NCBI GenBank assembly: GCA_965153455.1
Contig: OZ234496.1
Span: 12,137,668 to 12,201,667 of the forward strand
DNA from: Sphagnum compactum
Taxonomy: Eukaryota; Bryophyta; Sphagnopsida; Sphagnales
DNA length: 64,000 nt
Reading direction: 5' to 3'
Shown here: positions 11,505-22,239 of the stretch, piece after piece
Numbering within the stretch: the first letter of the stretch is position 1
Layout: each line of letters opens with the position of its first letter
Translations under genes and position numbers: made by a program
The notes under the pieces: model-generated
Told to the model about the DNA's origin: nothing
Database searches by the model: none
The model's input: only the letters and a program-made list of their open reading frames with translations

Positions 11505-12293
11505 ATGGCGACTAGAAGCTTGTCATTGAGAGTGGCATGGAAGCAGCCATCATCACGCCAGTCTTGTGCAGCGGGACTTGGGGCCAGGGCGCAGCAGATA
11601 TCACTGCCGTCTCCCGCAGACAGAGATGGCAATTTGGCAAACAGCGCACCGAGCTTGAAATGTTCCACACCGGAGCAGAAACTAGGCAGACGAGGTCGAC
11701 CGTCTGTCTGCAGCCTTTCGCAAGCAGAGACAGTGCAGTACTTGCGAGTAGGAGTGCATGATTTTGAGGTCGAAGAACCTGATCGGTTTCCTGCAGCACC
11801 GGAGACGACTGTTACCCGAGCCGCTCTGCGAGGATCGTTCGAGACGCAGGCAGCCGTTGGTCGCGTTGAATGCACCGGTAAAGGATGCAGGCCTATTTTC
11901 GACGAGCCTTCGACCGCATCAGTGTCGCGTGATAACTGGTTCTCTCGAGAAAACGCCTTCGATGTCCTGGAGTCTCGCACGGCTGTGTACCACAACAGGA
12001 GTAGGAGCAGAGATGCAGAGATAAGACCGAAGCCTCATTTTCCTTTGGATTTCGCCGAGTTCTTGAACGAAGTGTGGATGGAGAACGGTGCAGCGGAGAA
12101 GTACTTCGAAGCGGCTTTGCAGGCAGATTCTCGTGATCCAAGATTACTCTCAGAGTATGCTTTGTTCTCGTGGAAGTCGCTTGGAGACGCTGACAAAGCT
12201 GAAAATCTGTACAAGCAGGCACTTGAACAAACGCCTGACAACCCTGATATTCTTGCAAGCTACGCTCTGTTCTTGTGGCAGTGTGACGAGTGA
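11505..12293 (+). CDS. plant TPR-like protein, single exon
   Basis: A 262-codon frame opening at ATGGCG. The frame could be read from an upstream in-frame TTG at 11493, but ATG is the natural start. The first 150 or so residues are basic, Ser/Arg-rich and low in recognisable structure. The C-terminal part (about residues 192-258) holds two tetratricopeptide-type helical pairs. Key pieces are GAAEKYFEAALQAD, SEYALF, GDADKAENLYKQALE and PDNPDILASYALFLW. This pattern is typical of the plant 'TPR-like superfamily' proteins whose repeat block ends with ALFLW plus an acidic tail; TPRs bind partner proteins. The frame stops soon after the second repeat, while related proteins often continue. The FAS1-like gene converges on it from the right. 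No specific function can be given. Confidence 0.8.
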   Translation: MATRSLSLRVAWKQPSSRQSCAAGLGARAQQISLPSPADRDGNLANSAPSLKCSTPEQKLGRRGRPSVCSLSQAETVQYLRVGVHDFEVEEPDRFPAAPETTVTRAALRGSFETQAAVGRVECTGKGCRPIFDEPSTASVSRDNWFSRENAFDVLESRTAVYHNRSRSRDAEIRPKPHFPLDFAEFLNEVWMENGAAEKYFEAALQADSRDPRLLSEYALFSWKSLGDADKAENLYKQALEQTPDNPDILASYALFLWQCDE

Positions 12294-13133
12294 AGCTCAA
12301 GCCCAAACTCGTCAGTTGTGAAACGACTGTCAAAAATTTCTCATAACGCCGGCAAGCTGCTGCCGCTGATCCTTTGTGCAGTACCGATCCGTCCCACAGC
12401 CTTCTCCAAGAAGCCAAGTAAATCCAATCTCTTCTGGATGGTTAAGATTCTCCACTAGACTACAGCAGCAAAGAGTCTGGTTCTTGTGCATATTGCCACA
12501 TAGCCAACTCCCAACAAGCATTATGCTCATCATGTCATGTGAAAGAGAAAGTTTAAGCATTCTGGATGTTCAGTGAGAGAAAGTTAAAGCATTCTGGTTG
12601 TCAACATAGAGAGGGAGAGTTTCTTTAATACCAGCAAAAAGATAGTGCTGGTCCTTGTACATTAAAGTTGTGTTCTGAAATCAAATCTACTGCTGTGCTT
12701 GTGCAGCATATTTTTTGTTCCTCTTCACTCTTGTGATTCTACGCAACCATGTACAATTTTGGAACTACATAGTTTCTGCGATCCTTTCTATCTTGCAGAA
12801 TTCTCTAGCTTGCTACGAATTACTGTGAAGTGTCCACAAATTCCAGTTTCAGAAGCTTCACATGCTACTATCCAAACTGGAATAAGTTTCCATGCGATGA
12901 CTCAATTTCCATGCTATGACCCACAAACTTGCAGGCACTTGTAAGGTCTCTAGCACAATCCTTCCGGATCTCAGAATTGCAATCTGATGCTGCTGTATTA
13001 CAGGAACTAAGCTATTGAACACATGGGTCATCATTGTCAGGACAGAAATCCAACCACTCATCATCATTGGAGGACTGATATCCAAGCTCACCATCATCAT
13101 CAAGAGGATTGAAATCAATTGAGCTAGTGGATA
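12294..13133. other. 3' intergenic region between convergent genes
   Basis: The stop codons of the TPR gene (+) and the FAS1-like gene (-) are about 840 bp apart. The left half should be TPR 3' UTR, and the right half FAS1 3' UTR or an unrecognised last exon. On the minus strand, 12985-13190 carries an acidic open frame (with NPLDDDGELGY and NDDEWLDF) in a different frame from the FAS1 last exon; see findings. Confidence 0.5.
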
Positions 13134-16100
13134 TCAAACTACAATTGTAACTGTTGCTGCTGATGTGCTCGTGACAGAGCTCAGCTGAATCCGCCTCCTT
13201 TTCAGGTCCTTGGTCTTACTGGTCTTCCTAGTCTTTGTTTCCATCTCAGATTTCTCCTGTATTTCCACTGCAGTTGGTGACCTGATGATCATGTACGGTT
13301 CCACAACCTGCATCTTGAGAGCCTGCAGACACTGCAGCTGTATCGGACTGTGGTGATGATGCTCAGCACCTGATTGGGGTGTCAGTGTGGATATGATGAA
13401 GGGTTGGTTGCAAAGCAATGCCTGCTTGGTCATGTTGTCAAGAAGCTTGGTGAGGCATTTGTGTTTTTGGACCTCTTCATCAATGGCTGTGGTGGTGCTG
13501 CAAGAAACTTCTTCTTGGCTCCTACAGGATAGTTCGGGTGTTGAAGTCTCAAGGTTATTGCCATCAACGCTGTTGTTGGCATCATCCAAGTGGACACCCT
13601 GCAATCCAATGATGGTAAACTTTTCAACCCAGACAATTGATTAATGAGAAGCTGATGAAATGATGACAGAGCAATACATGATTGATCAGCAAACACATTT
13701 GATGAAACCCCCTCCAAAGATGGCAGGGACAGATTTCAAAGGAATTCTGTACACAATCTCAGCTCAGGCAACAAACCATACCTCACTGTCTGAGAGGTAC
13801 CCATCAGGCACAACAAAGCCATCTGCTGCATCTTCATCAACTTCATTGTCAAGCTTCTCCATATCATCCTCTTTGTCCTCACAGTCTGACAGGCTTTCCC
13901 CTGGATCCTCCTGCAGCTCCCAAGTTATGGCCCTTTTAGATAGATAATCAATGCCACTTCTATCAATAAGGTGTAACTTCTTTCTCTCTGATGAAATCTA
14001 TGACCATAAGACATATTGCAACAATGGTGTTACATATCACATCACATTCTTCTGGACTGCTGATTTGGTGTAGATCAACATGGAGCCACACATTGGCTGT
14101 TGCTTTGGAGAACCTCAATAGGTATCAAGTTTATCCAACCTACACAACCACATGCTTCCAGCATACAACCCTTGCTTGCTGCACTCTCAAGACTTGTGGG
14201 CTACAGTCTGCCAGTCCATCTGTCTGTCTTACATGTCTGGCAAGTCTCAGCACCTGAATGTTTTATGGGATGTGCACTCTTACATACAAATCACAAAACC
14301 TGGTGTTTCTTTCTAGCATTTGCAGCTGGTCTGTTAACCCACAGTTTGATGTAACAGAGTTTTCCTTGATGCCACGCAACTCTGGCACTTCCAACTAGTG
14401 CTCCTTACATCATCTGTACACTCTGTTAGCATGACTTTGAAACTGTTACAAAAATGTTGCTGTAGTTTGGTGGTTTTCAACAAGCATATGCACAGAGTTA
14501 GGTGCAGGGGAAAGAGAGGGTGTTACCTCTTCCCATTCCTCATCACTATCCACCTCATAATTCAGTGATGGATCTCGCTTCAAAGGATGCCGAGGTCCAA
14601 TTGTTGTGCTGCAGAAATTTGACAAAGAGAGCAGGATTTTAGTAAGATGAGTAGAACGTGAAAAGGATCACAGTTTGTGTTGACAGAATTACATGCATAA
14701 TTGCTTGGCGTGAACACAGCAATGTTTACATGACTACAAAACACACCCCACCCAGCACACAAGTGTTGCCTTTTCAAGGCATCTTTCAAGGAGAAAGAAC
14801 ATACAAGCGAGGAGGTGCAAATTTGATACCTCGTTTTTGAAAATGTGCCATAGTAAGCTGGACGATAGCTCTTGTCAAATTGTAACAACTTCCATTGTTT
14901 GCTATAAAGCTTCTTCCTTGGGAGCTCATCTGGGTCCTCAATGACCATACAGTTCTGGTCCTCCCTATTCACCTCGACTTTCAGCTCCTCGTCCCTTGGA
15001 GCTTCTCTCAATCGCTTGATACTTGCAGACAGTGTTGTTTTTTCTGATGTTATCCCATCACAGTTGCCGTGGCTAGCTCCAGAATCAGTCATCTGGGAAG
15101 TTGTTGCCGCTGCCCCTTGCAACCGCAATTCTCGGTAAATTGAACCCTTGGGTTTGCGGCGGAGTCCCCATCTTTGAGGTTTTTCCAAGGCTGTGGCTTT
15201 CTTAAGACCCTGCCACGCAGTTATGTGCGATCTGCACACCCATAATCCAATCTCGCACAATTCTGAGCTTTGCAGCAAATGCGGGTTTCTTGTCTTTCGA
15301 TGTTGTAACTGAGCTCAGAAACAAACTAAGAATGAAGAAGAAGAGAAGAGAAAGGAGGGGGAAAGGCAAACCTCAGGAGTTCTTCAACACTCCTTGATTG
15401 TATGGCAGTAAGCTCTTGATCCATCTGTGCTGTAGTCATGTGTGTAGCAGCAGGGTTTGAACAAGTATTGCTCCCTGTGATGCTTTGTTCCAGGGGAGAC
15501 AAGGACTGCCGGCCCCTGTGCATCTCCTCTGCTCCTTGTGTTTGTTGTGCAGGTGTCTCGGGCTCTTTGCGTCGGAACAGTTTGTCCATGATGGTAGCTT
15601 GCTTCTGTATGACAAGCTGTTTCTTGCGTTCTGCAGCTTCTTTCTCTTTCTTCTTCTGTTCTTTCTCAGCTTCTTCCTGCTGTTTCTTCAGATCCTTGTC
15701 TTTTCTCTTCTGCTCTCTCTCTGCCTCTATAGCCTCTCTCTCTTTCCTCTTCTGCTCTTTCTGCGACTCCACCGCCTCTTTCTCTTTCCTCTTCTGTTCC
15801 TTGTCAGCTTCATCCTGTTGCTTCTTCAAATCTTTCTCTTTCTTCTTCCGAATCCTCTCCAACTCCATAGCTGCTTCTCGTTCGTTTATTTTCAGTTCTT
15901 TCCTCTGATCTTTTTGCTGTCGTTTAAGTTCTTTTGCCACCTGTTCCACATCTCCGAACAATTCATGCGATTAAAAGCACTTCAAGCAAACAACTTAACA
16001 AAAAGCAAAAAAAGACATGAAAGACATCATCACTTCTCATGCAAACACCGCATGCACCATCCTTCACATCAGCACCTACCTAACCATCTCAATCACCTTG

Positions 16101-16247
16101 TTCTTTCTTGCACAAAAGACTGTGGTGAGAAGAAGAAGACTTCATTCATGCATTTTTGTCAGGAAAATTTTCTTTGCCACACACCTCCAACTGCCTGAAT
16201 CTTTCTTTCTCACGGTCGGAGCAAGGTCGACAATTGATTTTATTCAT
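13134..16247 (-). CDS. FAS1: FAS1-like large subunit of chromatin assembly factor 1 (CAF-1)
   Basis: CAF-1 deposits histones H3-H4 on newly replicated DNA in the nucleus. Proposed exons, 5' to 3' on the minus strand, are 16247-16185, 15940-15372, 15231-14830, 14608-14527, 13910-13782 and 13598-13134. Every junction is GT/AG and the phases agree, giving about 569 aa. Exon 2 encodes the Lys/Glu/Arg-rich KER coiled segment, then QKQATIMDKLFRRK. Exon 3 encodes SHITAWQGLKK, RWGLRRKPKGSIYREL and LLQFDKSYRPAYYGTFSKT. Exons 4-5 hold GPRHPLKRDPSLNYEVDSDE, the acidic EDPGESLSDCED block and FVVPDGYLSDSE. Exon 6 holds NQPFIISTL and LQALKMQ. These are hallmarks of plant FAS1. Arabidopsis FAS1 is about 815 aa, so this model lacks the long N-terminal part and the C-terminal winged-helix region. 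The first exon (21 codons) is the weakest part; the true start may lie further upstream. Confidence 0.82.
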
Positions 16248-16460
16248 CTTCACACAAAGATCGACAGAGCTGAAGCCGGAAGCTGAAAGCACCAGCAGAC
16301 CTGCTTCTCGAAAATCCGCTACTCCTCGGCACCGATTGCCTTCGGCCGAGAAGAAATCACAAGCATTCAGGGTCCAAAATACTCGGATGAACAAAAAAAT
16401 TTACCAGCATTTGGACCTCGAGGAAGAACTCCCAAATTCAAAACTGCAGAGATTCGGGAT

Positions 16461-16472
16461 TCTGGCGCCAGA
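16461..16472. promoter_or_regulatory. perfect 12-bp palindrome with GGCGCC core
   Basis: TCTGGCGCCAGA reads the same on both strands. It lies upstream of the proposed FAS1 start and resembles half of an E2F-type site. It may be a protein-binding site, or chance. Confidence 0.3.
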
Positions 16473-16532
16473 TCGGTCCTCTCTCCTGTCGCATTTCGTA
16501 ATCCTGCGCGTTGCGCGCTGCGAACACTGACC

Positions 16533-16540
16533 TTCCCGCC
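16533..16540 (-). promoter_or_regulatory. E2F-type site upstream of FAS1-like gene
   Basis: GGCGGGAA on the minus strand matches the core E2F consensus (TTSSCGSS type). It lies about 290 bp upstream of the proposed FAS1 start codon. In Arabidopsis FAS1 is a reported E2F target, which makes the position meaningful. Binding has not been shown here. Confidence 0.5.
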
Positions 16541-16610
16541 ACCATCCAATTCGATTCGGTAACAACTTACAAGCTTTTGGTTTCATCCATCCTGCCGGTA
16601 CCAAAAGGGT

Positions 16611-16633
16611 GTAGGGTTTAGGGTTTAGGGTTT
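16611..16633 (-). promoter_or_regulatory. telo-box (three AAACCCTA-type units) upstream of FAS1-like gene
   Basis: Three uninterrupted TTTAGGG units on the plus strand read as AAACCCTA units on the minus strand, in the orientation of the FAS1-like gene. Telo-boxes are common in plant promoters of replication and translation genes. It lies at the boundary between the GC-richer gene and the AT-rich repeat DNA beyond. An interstitial telomeric remnant is the alternative. Confidence 0.6.
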
Positions 16634-16639
16634 GTTCAA

Positions 16640-17399
16640 TATTTGGGAACTAGTGTTCATGTTTTGTCCACCAATTGAAAGGATTGACAACTTCATTTGG
16701 CATTGTAGTTTATCTATAAAAGACAATTCAATTCTTAGAAGCTCCATAATAGCTTCTTCTATTGAAGTTAAAGTTCCAAAAATTGCCCAATTTTGGTAAA
16801 CCAACATCCAAAGGTTCAACAACAAAGGGGGTTGGTGTCAAACTATTGTAAACGGTTAATAATAGTGGCCCATCAAAATTTCATAATCATATTTTGCCCC
16901 AATCTACACTACCACTTCAAGTCCCACATAATCCCAAAACAATTGTAGATTTTTCAACCAAGGGTCCAACATAAAGACCAACATATTATGTGTATTATGA
17001 AGCTAAAATGAAGATGCAAAAATTAGAAATGGCTTCAACACATTCATCGCCTCAAACCTCAGGCGATGGTTGAGAAGTAACAATTTAGAAGTTCAAAAAC
17101 ATCAACATAAAAAAACCAAACAATAAATCACACACTTGCATTGGTTCATTTGCTATGACATTATTGTTTTCCATCATACAACACATGGCTATGACAGTAG
17201 CAAGCCCACATCTGTAGGTTAAGAACTTTGTTTTGCAAAGCAATTGTTTGCCTTGAATATCATAAATTGATTGCATCCTTAAACTCCAAAGTATTTTTTT
17301 TAAAATGACTTTGGATGCAGAACAAATATTGACAACTATCTTTAACTTTTAAAGAAAAATAAATGCATTTCTACAAGCTCTTTCCCACCATTTCTTTCC
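16640..17399. other. AT-rich segment, probably transposon-derived
   Basis: Lies between the FAS1 upstream region and a decayed hAT-like fragment. Minus-strand short frames (16625-16825 and 17085-17276) may be further parts of that element, but show no clear motif. Confidence 0.35.
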
Positions 17400-18124
17400 T
17401 TTTCCATTTTTTTGTCCAAGTCAAATTTTTTTACAAAGATGTTTGTGCATCTTTGATTGATATTTCCCTCGTGAAAAAACTTTCACATCATTAGTAACAT
17501 TTTGACAGCACTTAAATATAATGTCTATAACATTTGCCAACATGTCATATGGTTGTGGCAACATTAGTGGAACACATGACACAATGATTGTTAAAGAATT
17601 TGTGAGAATGTTCAAGTTAGTGCTTTTGTCTTTCACATAAGCTATAACCTTGTCACACAAATTGAAATGAAATAACAAATCCTTGAGTTGCAAACCATGG
17701 TGGTTTTTATTGTCTTTTGAAACTCAAAAATCTCTACAATGATGTGACAAGGAACCCCACTCTTATTGATGTAATTGACCACCAAAGTAAATGTGTCAAA
17801 TTTGTTTCATGACATCCATTTAACTGATTGAATGTTATAATAATTACGGTGGCTTTTGCAAGGCCAAGAATAACATGACATTCCATGATCTTGTTGACCA
17901 TGGCAAGTATCACTTGATTGCAAAATTGCCACTATTTGGAAACATAACCCTTCCACATTGTTGGAGGACTTGTTTCTAAGCCAAATATTTTTCATAGAGT
18001 TCAATGAACAATACCTTTTAATGATATAGAGATACAAATCCTCCAAAAATTGTTCTTGTGCAAGGTCAAATTTATTGTAAAGGGTTCCAAAGCTAAAAAA
18101 TTTAGCAATAGAACGGGCTATCAA
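17400..18124 (-). pseudogene. decayed hAT-like transposase fragment, copy 1
   Basis: Two minus-strand frames, 17807-18124 and 17421-17693, belong to one broken gene. The first holds FFSFGTLYNKFDLAQEQFLE and an IKRYCSLNSMKNIWLR stretch; the second holds HFNLCDKVIAYVKDKSTNLN and SCVPLMLPQPYDM. The same blocks, in the same order, occur in the plus-strand copies at 38900-40790 and, in part, at 22240-25070. The series resembles the central part of plant hAT-type transposases (the ATP-like YVKDxxxN block). Stops and frame breaks make it non-functional. Confidence 0.6.
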
Positions 18125-20042
18125 ATTGTTTTGTTTATTAGAAAATTGTTGGGCATGAAGATGAATGTTGGTAGTAGCAAGTTATTTATGGGTATTGTAC
18201 ATGCTCAAAACGGTGGAATGTTTTGTGAACACATGCCTAGTCATGGTTATTGGTTCATGATTTTTATTATATGTGATGAAATGCCTATGAAGGTGGTTGT
18301 TATTTTTTTTAGCTTCTGGTTCAACATTATGGCAAACAACACATCTCATCTGTTATTATAACTTTGAAGAATTCACAAAATCAAAAGAAACATTAAGTTT
18401 GAAAAATGCCCACATATTTGTTGATATGTGTTAGGGAAGTGAAAATATTTTCTTCACTTGCAATTGGAAGAGGAATTGATGTTGTTGTGCATCTATTTCA
18501 AGTTTTAAAGTATCCTCCTTATTGATCTCACACTCACAACATTTAGTTCATTAATTGAATCAAATTGAAGAGGAATGCCATCTCCAATTTTGATTCCGAC
18601 TTCACCAACATGAACATTGATGGCCTCATGTGAACATTGGGTAAAAAAAGTTGATGATATTTGCAATTTTGTTCCCCTCAAATTGTTAATTCATTCACTT
18701 GCCATTATAACAACAAACAACAAAGTACAAAAGTACTTGACTTAAAACCCTAAATTTATAAAGAAATGATGTTAAATGGTTGTAATCACAATCGGGGTAT
18801 CCCAAAAAGAACTAATACTCCAAGACTTTAGAGTTCTATTTTACACAGAAAATGATTTAACTCAATTTTGATCATGTAACCCATGTAACTTTAATTAAAT
18901 TTACTTGAAAACATTTCAATATTTTGTACAAAAAAAGTTACATCTAGTATTAACTTACATCTGAAAACATCTAAATAAACCCTAAACCCCTAAAACACAT
19001 TAAATAATGTTCATTTACTAGTCTTTAAGCTTGTAGCTTGAAAATATTGCATGGTGATAGGGCTACATGTTGCCATTAAAAAATTTGGACAATGTGCATG
19101 GTATTATTTTTATGCCATTTAATATCTAACAACAATTTGTGTACATGGTTTAAATTTGGTGCAATTTGGCATAAGTATACTAATCCTTTTGATTTCTATA
19201 TCATGTTACAAGTGTTATGACCAAGGACTAAATTGATTTTTTAGGAATCTCAAGGGCATTAAATTGTGCACCAAATTTTTAATTTTAACTATCATTTTGT
19301 TTACTACAATTCATAAAACTCATTTGGGAATCTTGAATTTAAGATCTATTATGAAAAAAAAAAGTTCATATTTAGATTTTGTGAATTATAGTCTTTGGTG
19401 TGTGACAGTCCTTTTGGGGTACCCTGATTGTGATTGGAACCAAATGTTAAATGTTAAAAGTCAACTAAATTTAAGAAACAAGAAATAAGAAACCTTTATG
19501 GTTTGTAATTCATAAATTTATGAACAAAGTAAGCTTAAAAACAAAAGGCTTAAGAATAAACAAGAAATTATTTGAACAAAGAGACATAAAAAGAAAAAAA
19601 TAGAACATGGAAACCATAGATAAAAAAACTTACTTGAACTTGTAAAACTTGTCTCCACTTGTAGATTGCTTGACATTAATGCAAAGACAATTGCTCAACT
19701 AGATTTTATGATCACATCAAACAATGTTGCCACTTGAATTTTTTTCATTGTAGCATAAGTTGTAGGTTCAATGATTATGAACTAATGCACTTTCATCATT
19801 TCTCCACTCTTTCACAAAGATCATGTGTGACTTTAAAAATCTAAAAACCTTAATCTACATGTTTTAATCGCACAAAAAACTCAAGAAAGCTCGCTAGGCA
19901 TGTACATTTGCCAAACTTCACATACAAGAGGTTCATATGTGCAAAGGCTTCATCTATGTATGAACATGAAAATGCCCTCCCAATTAGGCCATTTTAGGAT
20001 TTTTTTTCAAAAACTACCCATCGGTCAAGGCTTCACATACCC
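18125..20042. other. intergenic, AT-rich, no gene seen
   Basis: Only short frames without motifs. Probably the rest of decayed elements. Confidence 0.4.
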
Positions 20043-20799
20043 TAGTATATACTAATGTTGGGCAATTCTCACTTTTTTGTGAGAACTGTTAATTTTAGTT
20101 AAGGGAACAAAATTTTAAAATTGACCTGGTTCTTTAAAAAAAAGATCATTAAAAAAGATTTGGATTAAGTTTCAATTTTTTCTTAACATATAAATTTATC
20201 TAATTTCATAGAAATGGTTTTTAGAAATTTGAAAGTTGTCAATTTTCAAATGATAGTTTTCTATGGTCAGATATCTATATATATATATATATATATACAA
20301 AATGTGGAAGACTTTCATTCATGGACAAAATCACACAAAACACAAAGTGGGGCCAAGTTTGAGCTTGGACCCTTTCTATTTTTGTTAAAAGAGGGGGAAA
20401 AGGTTGTTGAAAGTTGAAACCCTAGCCACTTTAAACCCTAACTTCTAAATGGTTTGTCTAGAAACTCATGGGATACTTTGCGCCCCCTGGAAAAGGGTTT
20501 TTTAAAAATAGTCACTTGACACTTGCATGTTTTTTAAATTTTCTTTTATTGTATACAAGGGTGAGAACCAAGATTGGATTTAAACCCAATACCTTACTTG
20601 GGTATCAAGTTTTTTGACAAAAAGAACTTGGTCGGTTTTCACAATGTTTGGTTCTTAACTTAATGAAAATTGGGAAACTTAGTTTTCAACCCATGCGTGA
20701 GAAAAAATGATAACCGGTGGGATTTAGGGTGAAAATTAGTTTAAAAACCTAAGCATTTCTCATTGTTTTTTAAGAACCACCCAACATTAGTATATACTC
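20043..20799. mobile_element. miniature inverted-repeat element, about 757 bp
   Basis: Terminal inverted repeats of about 25 bp: left AGTATATACTAATGTTGGGC from 20044, right the inverted AGTATATACTAATGTTGGGT ending at 20798. The terminal AGTATATACT is itself a palindrome, so the exact ends are uncertain by a few bases. An (AT)n run lies inside at 20275-20296. No transposase frame. The ends resemble those of the element at 54687-54886. Confidence 0.65.
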
Positions 20800-22239
20800 A
20801 CCCTTAACTTACATTCTTGCCCAACATTGGTTTAGACTTGTGTTGGTTAGATCTTGACTTTTGGGTGCAAACGGGATAACACAAGCTGCATCTGTTTGCT
20901 TTTGGGACCGCTTCTGGAAGAATATGCTTAAAAATATTCTTCAAAATATTCTTCAAAATTTTTAATAATTTTTTAATAATATTATGTCAAGGTTTATGTA
21001 AAAGATTTCAAAAATATATGTAATTTTCAAAAAAATTGAAGTCCATTTATAAGTCCTTTTAGTGTTAAAAAACACACATTACAATGTTTGATGAGTGTTT
21101 TTGAGAGCTTATTATTCATCGAATATTTTTCAAATTAATTCACATGTTCCAAAGATATATTATGAACTTTACTATACTAAAAAATCTTTTACTTTCAACA
21201 CCAAATTAAATTACCATTTCTAAACATGAAAAACCAAACACTTAGTAGTTACTCTTGATATGACTCGTGTTAATGTGACTACACCCTTTTATGAAGAACC
21301 TCCAATTCCAATTCCAAAAAAATAAATCATAACAATTTTGATATGGCCTAATTTTAGTTTTTAAAAGATTTTTTTGGGTTTTTTGGTTGTGAAAATCAAA
21401 CTTGGTCTTGAGTAACCGAAACCAAAATTGGTGGTTAACTAACAGTTAACCTTTGATTAGCTTTCGCTTTTAGTCCTTTAAATCCTTTACTCTTTTTTTT
21501 CCCCCAAAAATCATGGTTCCAATTGCACAGAATAAATAATACCGTGTACTCAATTTCAATTTCAGTTTTTAAAATGTGTGTTTTTAATTTTGGAACTAAT
21601 TCCAAAAATCAAACTCAATTTTAGTTCAATTTTCACTAATTGAAATTAGGACTAGTGGTTGTAACCCTACAAGCCTACCCAAATTGGTCAAAACATTATA
21701 AACTACCCCAATGTGACCTTACTTGTTAATGGAAATACACAAGGCTACAAGAGGCATTATGATTTGGGAGATTTCAACTTGGAAATAGAAAAGAAATCAA
21801 ACCAAAAAAATAACCTACCTACCTTCCTTACTTATGGCCACTTGCTTGTGCATCATTTGCACAACTAACTAAGGTAAAAGTAGAAACATTCAAGTTCGAA
21901 AAGGTCTTGTTATGTATAACAAAAACCATGGTTGACTACCATGAACATACATGTCACTTATGAGCATTATAATTTATTGAATATTTACAAAACACAAAAG
22001 AATGCTACCAATTTGATTGTAGATGCTTACCAACCTTTTAAAAAAGAAAAAAACCAACAATTAGTTCCATTATTGATTTCTTTTGTAGTGGAGTTCCTTA
22101 CAAAAAATTGACCTTTTTCAAGAACAATTTCTTACTCAAATTTGACTTTGTACATCACTAAAGGTTATCACCTTTTGAACTCCATTAAAAATTTATGGCT
22201 TTGGAGGCTAATCTTGTGGCAATGTAGTTGAGTTGTGTT
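20800..22239. other. intergenic, AT-rich, no gene seen
   Basis: Only short, motif-free frames. Nothing assignable. Confidence 0.4.

Noticed and set aside
11387-11995. Minus-strand 202-codon frame over the TPR gene
   Set aside because: Shadow of the TPR coding frame, no domain, and no splice partner. The plus frame has clear TPR motifs.
11893-12417. Minus-strand 174-codon frame
   Set aside because: Also antisense to the TPR exon and lacking any motif.
15438-16198. Long plus-strand frames rich in Ser/Phe/Leu opposite the KER segment
   Set aside because: They are the mirror of the Lys/Glu-rich FAS1 exon; AAG/GAG codons read on the other strand as CTT/CTC. No independent motif.
16611-16633. 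Chromosome end
   Set aside because: Only three telomere-type units, with ordinary sequence on both sides. A telo-box or small interstitial remnant fits better.
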